Assembly (NCBI GenBank): GCA_013812265.1
Contig: JACCTQ010000088.1
Coordinates: 1 to 6,407 of the forward strand
Length of the DNA: 6,407 nt
Direction: 5' to 3'
Origin: Actinomycetota bacterium
GTDB lineage: Bacteria > Actinomycetota > Thermoleophilia > Gaiellales > Gaiellaceae
Positions 1-4,262 of the stretch are shown one piece after another. Position numbers and translations under genes: made by a program. The notes under the pieces were generated by a model. It saw only the letters and a list, made by a program, of their open reading frames with translations. It had not been told where the DNA came from and made no database searches. How positions within the stretch are numbered: the stretch's first letter is position 1; the number at the start of each line of letters is the position of its first letter.

Positions 1-274
1 GAAGCCACAGCTCAGGCGCAGGGCGGTCTCGTCCCAGTCCGAACATTCGCCCCCACACCCAGGGCACCAGGTCTCCCCAGTGATCGAGGTGAAAATGGGA
101 GATGGCGATGGCGTCCACTTCGGGCCAACCCTGCCGCTCGCGGAGGCTGGCAAGCACGCCTGGGCCGCAGTCGAGGAGCAGACTTCCTGGCCCCTCGACC
201 ATGTAGCCCGACTGGGCACCGCCGGGGTTGGGCCACGCGGGCGAGCACCCGACGACGGTCAGTTTCACGCTCAT
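1..274 (-). CDS. MBL-fold metallo-hydrolase, N-terminal part (runs off left edge)
   Basis: This is the first 91 codons of a metallo-beta-lactamase-fold hydrolase, read from ATG 274-272 towards the left edge without a stop. The N-terminus (MSVKLTVVGCSPAWPNPGG) is the first strand and loop typical of RNase Z/YhfI-like MBL proteins. It is followed by SLLLDCGPG (residues 31-39) and by the metal-binding HxHxDH motif as HFHLDH, giving H60, H62, D64 and H65, then WGDL. This motif normally binds two zinc (or other) ions and activates water for hydrolysis of an ester or phosphodiester. The substrate cannot be told from this fragment. The remaining metal ligands and the C-terminus lie outside the window. 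It is divergent from the B12-subunit gene, with starts only 12 bp apart. No convincing ribosome-binding site precedes the ATG; a GTG two codons later (V3) is a possible alternative start. Family assignment is firm, specific function unknown. Confidence 0.85.
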   Translation of the reverse strand, partial: MSVKLTVVGCSPAWPNPGGAQSGYMVEGPGSLLLDCGPGVLASLRERQGWPEVDAIAISHFHLDHWGDLVPWVWGRMFGLGRDRPAPELWL

Positions 275-279
275 ATACT
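274..279 (+). promoter_or_regulatory. Candidate -10 box (TATACT) of a leaderless promoter for the B12-subunit gene
   Basis: TATACT differs from the TATAAT consensus at one base. It ends seven bases before the GTG at 287, the geometry seen for leaderless transcripts in actinobacteria, where transcription begins at the start codon. No Shine-Dalgarno sequence lies upstream of the GTG, which fits. A weak -35 candidate with a GAC core lies at about 252-257, with a 16-bp spacer. The first base of the hexamer is also the first base of the divergent hydrolase ATG, so both genes would fire from almost the same point. Inference from sequence only. Confidence 0.5.
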
Positions 280-286
280 GCCGATC

Positions 287-682
287 GTGGCTCGCAAGAT
301 CCGAGTGGTGATCGCGAAGCCGGGTCTGGACGGTCACGACCGTGGCGCGAAGATCATCGCGCGAGCTCTCCGAGACGCCGGTATGGAGGTGATCTACACG
401 GGCCTGCACCAGACGCCAGAGCAGATCGTGGAGACCGCCATCCAGGAGGACGCCGATGCGGTTGGCATCTCGATCCTGTCCGGTGCACACATGACGCTCG
501 TCCCTCGCATTCTCGAGGGCTTGCGGGAGAACGACGCCGACGACGTGCTCGTCGTCGTGGGTGGCACGATCCCCGCCGACGACATCCGTGACCTGAAGAA
601 GCAAGGTGTTGCAGAGATCTTTACGCCCGGCGCGTCGATGAGCCAGATCGTCGATTTTTTGCGGGAACGGGTGCCGGCCTGA
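287..682 (+). CDS. Cobalamin-binding (small) subunit of methylmalonyl-CoA mutase-type enzyme
   Basis: This 131-residue protein consists of a B12-binding domain only. It carries the full cobalamin signature: DxHxxG as D15-G-H17-D-R-G20 in KPGLDGHDRGAK, where the histidine replaces dimethylbenzimidazole as the lower cobalt ligand; SxL as S62-I-L64 in SILSGAHM; and the GG at 92-93 in VVVGGTIP. This is the Rossmann-like domain that forms the C-terminus of fused methylmalonyl-CoA mutases and is a separate subunit in many archaea and actinobacteria. It would pair with a large catalytic subunit, not present here, to interconvert methylmalonyl-CoA and succinyl-CoA or a related acyl-CoA pair in the cytoplasm. 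The frame is open further upstream (to 80), but that extension is antisense to the hydrolase and does not resemble the family, so GTG 287 is preferred. The stop overlaps the proposed CTG start of the enoyl-CoA hydratase. The exact mutase substrate is not decidable. Confidence 0.9.
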   Translation: MARKIRVVIAKPGLDGHDRGAKIIARALRDAGMEVIYTGLHQTPEQIVETAIQEDADAVGISILSGAHMTLVPRILEGLRENDADDVLVVVGGTIPADDIRDLKKQGVAEIFTPGASMSQIVDFLRERVPA

Positions 683-1452
683 GCGTCGATCTCTCCTTCG
701 ACGGCGCGGTCGCCCTCGTAACCGTGAATCGCCCTGACGCGCTGAACGCGCTCGATGTGCCGCACGCGGAGGCGCTTCGCGACCGTCTTGTCGAGCTGTC
801 AGCCGATGAGGCGGCGCGAGTCGTGATCTTGACGGGCGCCGGCGACAAGGCTTTTGCCGCGGGCGCCGACATCAAGTACATGAGCTCGCTCGGTGTGCTC
901 GAGGCGCGCCGTTGGGGTGAGCTCGGCCAAGGGTGCGCGAATCTGCTCGAGGTGATGCCGAAGCCCACGATCGCGGTGATCAATGGCTTCGCTCTCGGCG
1001 GCGGGTGCGAGCTCGCCCTCGCGTGCGACATGCGGCTCGCCTCGACGCGAGCCCTGCTCGGACAGCCAGAGATCAATCTGGGGGTCATACCAGGCTGGGG
1101 TGGGACGCAGCGGCTTGCGCGCGTAACCTCCATCGGCTTCGCGAAGGAGCTGGTCTTGACGGGCCGAACGGTCGACGCCGCTGAGGCTTTCCGGCGTGGC
1201 CTCGTAAACGCGGTGCACGAGCCCGGCGATGTGATGCCGAAGGCGCTGGAGCTCGGACATTCCCTGGCCGAGAAGAGTCCGCTCGCGACCGCCTACGCCA
1301 AGGAAGCGCTCAATGTCGTGGCGATGGGGGAGCAGCACGCCCATCTCGAGACCGAGGAGCGCCTGTTCGCGATGCTCTTCGCGAGCGAGGATCAGAAGGA
1401 AGGCATGGCTGCGTTCGTCGAGAAGCGAGAGCCGCGCTTCACCGGCCGTTAG
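679..1452 (+). CDS. Enoyl-CoA hydratase (crotonase family)
   Basis: This enzyme adds water across the 2,3-double bond of trans-2-enoyl-CoA to give 3-hydroxyacyl-CoA in cytoplasmic beta-oxidation. Residues are numbered from the CTG start. The first strand is SVDLSFDGAVALVTVNRP. The oxyanion-hole and CoA region is AFAAGADIKYM. The helix NGFALGGGCELALACD holds the first catalytic glutamate, E111, and GQPEINLGVIPGWGGTQR holds the second, E131. The 20-residue spacing equals that of E144/E164 in rat crotonase, so true hydratase activity is likely rather than another crotonase reaction. The C-terminus KREPRFTGR is typical. The first standard start in frame is GTG 724, but it would delete the conserved first strand. 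CTG 679 overlaps the upstream TGA as CTGA and gives 257 residues, the usual family length. The gene is co-transcribed and probably translationally coupled with the B12 subunit. Function is secure; the start is inferred. Confidence 0.9.
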   Translation: MSVDLSFDGAVALVTVNRPDALNALDVPHAEALRDRLVELSADEAARVVILTGAGDKAFAAGADIKYMSSLGVLEARRWGELGQGCANLLEVMPKPTIAVINGFALGGGCELALACDMRLASTRALLGQPEINLGVIPGWGGTQRLARVTSIGFAKELVLTGRTVDAAEAFRRGLVNAVHEPGDVMPKALELGHSLAEKSPLATAYAKEALNVVAMGEQHAHLETEERLFAMLFASEDQKEGMAAFVEKREPRFTGR

Positions 1453-1484
1453 AGGAATTGACCGGGGGTTTCGGTCAATACCTC
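1452..1484. terminator. Hairpin between convergent genes, candidate bidirectional terminator
   Basis: An inverted repeat sits between the stop codons of the hydratase and the M23 peptidase. The inner arms are ATTGACCG (1457-1464) and CGGTCAAT (1472-1479), perfectly complementary over 8 bp around a 7-base loop. After one A/A mismatch the stem continues for 4 bp with GAGG (1452-1455) and CCTC (1481-1484). There is no long T-run, which is common in high-GC genomes. Its position in the only gap between two convergent genes supports termination from both sides. Confidence 0.65.
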
Positions 1485-1486
1485 GA

Positions 1487-2470
1487 TTACTTCGTCTGGA
1501 CGACGACGCGGTCGACTGACAGCGCGCCGTTTCGGCCCAGCTGAGCGTCGAGGCTGGCCGGCGCGCGCGTCGTCCAGACCGTGACCGCGAGTCCCTTGCG
1601 CAGCAGCGAGAGGACGGACCCGAGCCCGCGTGCTGCCGAGATGCCGTCCACCACGGCAGTATCGGGCACTCGCACGCCCAGGCTTCGACCGACGTTCGTG
1701 ACCTTCAGGCCGCCGGGCCAGCTGCGTAGCTGGGTGACCTTCATCTGAAGCAGACCGCCCGCTGTCGTCGAGACGGTTCCCGTCAGCGCGAGCGTGAATG
1801 GCTTTCCCGGCGGTGAGGCGAAGAGCAGGCGAGCGGCGGAGTTGAGCGCCGAGAACGGATTGGTGGCTCCACGGCCGCGCGGATGAAGCTCGAAATGGAG
1901 ATGGGGGGCGACCCCGTTTGCATCACCCGAATCGCCGACGTAGGCGATGTGTTGTCCCGCCTGCACCTTGGCGCCGTCCTTGAGCCCGGGCGCGTATGCG
2001 GTCCCGGCCACGCACTTGCCGCGGTTGTCGTTCCCACTCGAGAGGTCGTTGTTCAGATGGATGTAGAGGTACGTCTTTCCGCTCTTGCCATACAGGTAGA
2101 GCATGCACCCGGCCGCCCAGGACGTGGTGTGGAATTTGACCGTTCCGTCCTCGGTGGCTACAGCCAGGGCGCGGCGCGGAGCCATGATGTCGTTCCCCTG
2201 ATGGCCACCCTGCGCCCGCGCGTCGCCGAAATCATTCGTGTACTGGACCTTCCCGACGACCGGGAAGACCATTCGCGACGTCTGGGGCTTCACCGCCGTC
2301 GCCGGCTGCTTCTTCTCTGGGCGTTTCCCCGGATCGGGCGGGGGTGCCGCAGTCGCACCGCCGGCTAGGCCGAGAATGACGAGGAGGACAATCCCTCGGG
2401 CTGTCGTCCGGTGGCTTCCCAATAAAGGCTCCGGTTCGCGCTCGAAGGGCGGAACCCTAGCACGCTTCAC
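1487..2470 (-). CDS. Secreted M23 family (LytM-type) metallopeptidase
   Basis: This is a predicted exported zinc peptidase of the M23/LytM type, which usually cleaves peptide cross-links in peptidoglycan. Numbered from GTG 2470 (327 residues), a hydrophobic signal segment (GIVLLVILGLAGGATAA, 26-42) is followed by a Pro/Lys-rich linker. The M23 domain spans roughly residues 67-210. The zinc motif HxxxD is H90-QGN-D94, the HxH is H190-L-H192 in PHLHFELH, and the second catalytic histidine is H138 in YLYIHLNND. All expected residues are present, so it should be active. C122 and C153 could form a disulphide outside the cell. The last ~100 residues are beta-strand-like and not recognised. TTG 2422 is an equally good or better start: GGAG lies six bases before it and it gives a short, standard signal peptide. 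GTG 2470 has a GGAG eight bases upstream, but the start lies inside a palindrome. The gene is divergent from etfB and not obviously linked to fatty-acid oxidation. Confidence 0.88.
   Translation of the reverse strand: MKRARVPPFEREPEPLLGSHRTTARGIVLLVILGLAGGATAAPPPDPGKRPEKKQPATAVKPQTSRMVFPVVGKVQYTNDFGDARAQGGHQGNDIMAPRRALAVATEDGTVKFHTTSWAAGCMLYLYGKSGKTYLYIHLNNDLSSGNDNRGKCVAGTAYAPGLKDGAKVQAGQHIAYVGDSGDANGVAPHLHFELHPRGRGATNPFSALNSAARLLFASPPGKPFTLALTGTVSTTAGGLLQMKVTQLRSWPGGLKVTNVGRSLGVRVPDTAVVDGISAARGLGSVLSLLRKGLAVTVWTTRAPASLDAQLGRNGALSVDRVVVQTK
2454..2459 (-). promoter_or_regulatory. Weak candidate -10 box (TAGGGT) for the M23 peptidase
   Basis: Read on the minus strand, TAGGGT fits the TANNNT pattern. 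It would place a transcript start near 2447, about 25 bases before TTG 2422 and upstream of its GGAG site (2429-2432). It would exclude the GTG at 2470. No matching -35 element is visible, so this is tentative. Confidence 0.2.
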
Positions 2471-2495
2471 CGTAAGTGCTCCGCACTTTCGGTGA
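2467..2495. promoter_or_regulatory. Imperfect 13-bp palindrome between the M23 gene and etfB, candidate operator
   Basis: The left arm TCACCGTAAGTGC (2467-2479) and right arm GCACTTTCGGTGA (2483-2495) are complementary at 12 of 13 positions around the spacer TCC. The single mismatch is T2473/T2489. The element ends 25 bases before the etfB start and covers the region where a -35 element would lie for the TAGCAT box at 2502-2507. A dyad of this size in a divergent promoter region is typical of a dimeric repressor or activator site. A stem-loop in either transcript is the alternative. The binding protein is unknown and no regulator gene lies in the window. Confidence 0.5.
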
Positions 2496-2501
2496 TAGAC
2501 G

Positions 2502-2507
2502 TAGCAT
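2502..2507 (+). promoter_or_regulatory. Candidate -10 box (TAGCAT) for the etfBA-ETF:QO operon
   Basis: TAGCAT fits the TANNNT pattern and ends 13 bases before the etfB ATG at 2521. This implies a transcript start near 2514 and a leader of only about seven bases. No ribosome-binding site precedes the ATG, which agrees with a leaderless or near-leaderless message. The palindrome at 2467-2495 lies just upstream, where a regulator could block or assist polymerase. Confidence 0.35.
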
Positions 2508-2520
2508 CTTCCGCCGCGCC

Positions 2521-3300
2521 ATGAAGATTGCCGTCTGTGTCAAGTATGTGCCCGAGGCGAACGCGCCGAAGCGGATCGACCCCGAGACGAAGCGGCTCGA
2601 TCGTTCGGTCGACGGGGCGCTGAACCCCTTCGACGTGCACGCCGTCGAGGAGGCGCTGCGTATCAAAGAGACATCGGGTGACGGGGAGGTCGTACTCGTC
2701 TCCCTGGGGACCGAGCGCACGCTCGAGGCGCTGCGCCGTGCGCTGGCCATGGGGGCGGATCGGTCGGTGCTCGTCGCGGACGATGCGGCGGCGGGCTCGG
2801 ATCTCGTCGCGACGAGCCGGGTGCTCTCGCGAGCGCTCGAGCGCGAGCAACCGGACCTCGTTCTCTTCGGTCAGCAGGCAAGCGACTCCGACGGCGCAGT
2901 CCTGTGGGCTGCGGTCGCGGATCTCCTCCATATGCCCCTCGTGTCTCAGGCCGCAGAGCTCGCGCTCACCGACGGCCGAGCCCGCGCCAAGCGCCAGACC
3001 GAGTTCGGCTACGACGTGATCGAGGCGCCTCTTCCGGCTGTGATCGCGGTCTCGGACGCGATCAACGAGCCGCGGTACCCGTCGTTGAAGGGCATCATGG
3101 GCGCAAAGCGCAAGCCGCAGGAAACGGTCTCCTTGACGGACCTCGGCCTGGACGGCGAGGACGCCGGCGAGGCCGGCTCGCTCACCGAGGTTTACGCGCT
3201 TCTCGACCCGCCCGCGCGCGGTGACTCGCTCAAGATCGAGGACACCGGCGATGCGGCCGAGCAGATCGTCGAGTTCCTGGCGGACAGGAGACTGCTGTGA
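2521..3300 (+). CDS. etfB: Electron transfer flavoprotein subunit beta
   Basis: This is the beta subunit of the cytoplasmic ETF heterodimer, which accepts electrons from acyl-CoA and related dehydrogenases on the FAD held mainly by EtfA. The 259-residue protein starts MKIAVCVKYVPEA, the usual family start. The ETF-beta signature is at about 157-178 (KRQTEFGYDVIEAPLPAVIA). The recognition loop that grips partner dehydrogenases is at 182-195 (NEPRYPSLKGIM), with L189 in the place of the human anchor leucine. The loop at 120-131 (ASDSDGAVLWAA) corresponds to the phosphate-binding segment for AMP (or a second FAD in bifurcating ETFs) but lacks the usual Q-T/V-G residues. The frame is open upstream to 2476, but that extension runs through the palindrome and is not family-like, so ATG 2521 is chosen. 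It is first gene of a three-gene operon; its TGA overlaps the etfA GTG. Confidence 0.95.
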   Translation: MKIAVCVKYVPEANAPKRIDPETKRLDRSVDGALNPFDVHAVEEALRIKETSGDGEVVLVSLGTERTLEALRRALAMGADRSVLVADDAAAGSDLVATSRVLSRALEREQPDLVLFGQQASDSDGAVLWAAVADLLHMPLVSQAAELALTDGRARAKRQTEFGYDVIEAPLPAVIAVSDAINEPRYPSLKGIMGAKRKPQETVSLTDLGLDGEDAGEAGSLTEVYALLDPPARGDSLKIEDTGDAAEQIVEFLADRRLL

Positions 3301-4262
3301 GCATCCTCGTGTTCCTCGAGCACCACGGTGCCGATCTTCAAAAGGGGTCGTTGGGAGCGCTGACGAAAGCCGCCTCGCTCGGCGATCCGGACGTCGCGGG
3401 CGTCGTGGTCGGCCACAGTGTTCGCTCCGTCGCGCCGCAGGCGGGCAAGTTCGGCGCCTCGCGCGTGTTCGTCGCCGACGATCCGTCGCTCGGCCCGGCC
3501 CTGCCGCAGCCGCGCGTTGACGTGCTCGAGCGGCTGATCCGCCAGCGAGGTTTCGACACCGTCCTCTTTGCCGCCTCGGTGCTCGCGGCCGATGTCGCCG
3601 CCGGTCTGGCGGCTCGGCTCGGGGCAGGCTTGAACTGGGATCTCACCGACCTCGTTCGCCAGGAAGGCCGCCTCGTCGGAACGCGGCCGGCGCTCGGCGA
3701 TTCTGTCTACGTCGACGTCGGCTGGAAATCGGAGCCGCGTCTAGCTTTGATCCGGTCGGGCAGCTTCGAGGCGGCTGCGACCGGCGGGCAGGCGGAACTG
3801 GAGGACCTGGACTTCGAGCTGCAGGAGTTCTCGCAGGCCGCGACGATGGTGGACCAGGCGCACGAGGAGAGCGAAGGCCCGTCGATCGAGGACGCCGATG
3901 TGATCGTTGCGGGCGGACGAGGACTCGGCAAGCCGGAGAGCTTCGCCCTCGTGGAAGAGCTTGCGCGAGCGCTCGGCGGCGCCGTCGGAGCGACGCGCGC
4001 TGTGGTGGATGCGGGGTGGTACCCGTATGCAGCCCAGGTGGGGCAGACGGGCAAGACGGTATCGCCGAAGCTCTATATCGGCTGCGGCATATCGGGCGCG
4101 ATCCAGCACAAGGTGGGCATGCAGAGCTCTTCGGTGATCGTCGCCATCAACAAGGATCCGAACGCGCCGATCTTCGAGTACGCCGACCTCGGCGTGGTCG
4201 GCGACCTGCACGAGATCGTGCCGAAGCTCACGCAGTTGGTTCGCGCGAGAAAAGCGCGATGA
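3297..4262 (+). CDS. etfA: Electron transfer flavoprotein subunit alpha
   Basis: This is the alpha subunit of ETF, 321 residues, the usual length. The N-terminal domain (about 1-190, starting MSILVFLEHH) packs against EtfB. The C-terminal FAD domain (about 196-321) holds VIVAGGRGLG (202-211), the flavin-contacting stretch TRAVVDAGWYP (233-243) and the ETF-alpha signature LYIGCGISGAIQH (259-271), followed by VIVAINKDPNAPIFEYADLG. The GTG start overlaps the etfB stop as GTGA. AGGAG at 3286-3290 lies six bases before it, so the start is well supported and coupled to etfB. The ATGA at its 3' end couples it to the quinone oxidoreductase. With EtfB it carries electrons from flavin dehydrogenases to that membrane enzyme. 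An N-terminal ferredoxin domain, seen in some bifurcating EtfA proteins, is absent. Confidence 0.96.
   Translation: MSILVFLEHHGADLQKGSLGALTKAASLGDPDVAGVVVGHSVRSVAPQAGKFGASRVFVADDPSLGPALPQPRVDVLERLIRQRGFDTVLFAASVLAADVAAGLAARLGAGLNWDLTDLVRQEGRLVGTRPALGDSVYVDVGWKSEPRLALIRSGSFEAAATGGQAELEDLDFELQEFSQAATMVDQAHEESEGPSIEDADVIVAGGRGLGKPESFALVEELARALGGAVGATRAVVDAGWYPYAAQVGQTGKTVSPKLYIGCGISGAIQHKVGMQSSSVIVAINKDPNAPIFEYADLGVVGDLHEIVPKLTQLVRARKAR

Noticed and set aside
12..248. A 78-codon minus-strand frame at the left edge
   Set aside because: It is Arg/Pro-rich without homology, and another frame of the same strand encodes the MBL motifs.
80..286. Upstream extension of the B12-subunit frame to 80
   Set aside because: It is antisense to the MBL-fold gene, does not resemble any B12-domain N-terminus, and the family begins near the VARKIRVVIAKPGLDG stretch at 287.
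533..559. Inverted repeat GACGAC / GTCGTC within the B12-subunit gene
   Set aside because: It is produced by Asp-Asp and Val-Val-Val codons in a conserved protein stretch, so it is most simply a coding coincidence.
1883..2368. A 161-codon plus-strand frame opposite the M23 peptidase
   Set aside because: It is antisense to the catalytic domain and has no recognisable motif; the M23 residues are all in the minus-strand frame.
4016..4258. Upstream extension of the ETF:QO frame to 4016
   Set aside because: It lies inside the well-supported 3' end of etfA and reads as low-complexity sequence. The ATGA overlap at 4259 gives the family-like start.
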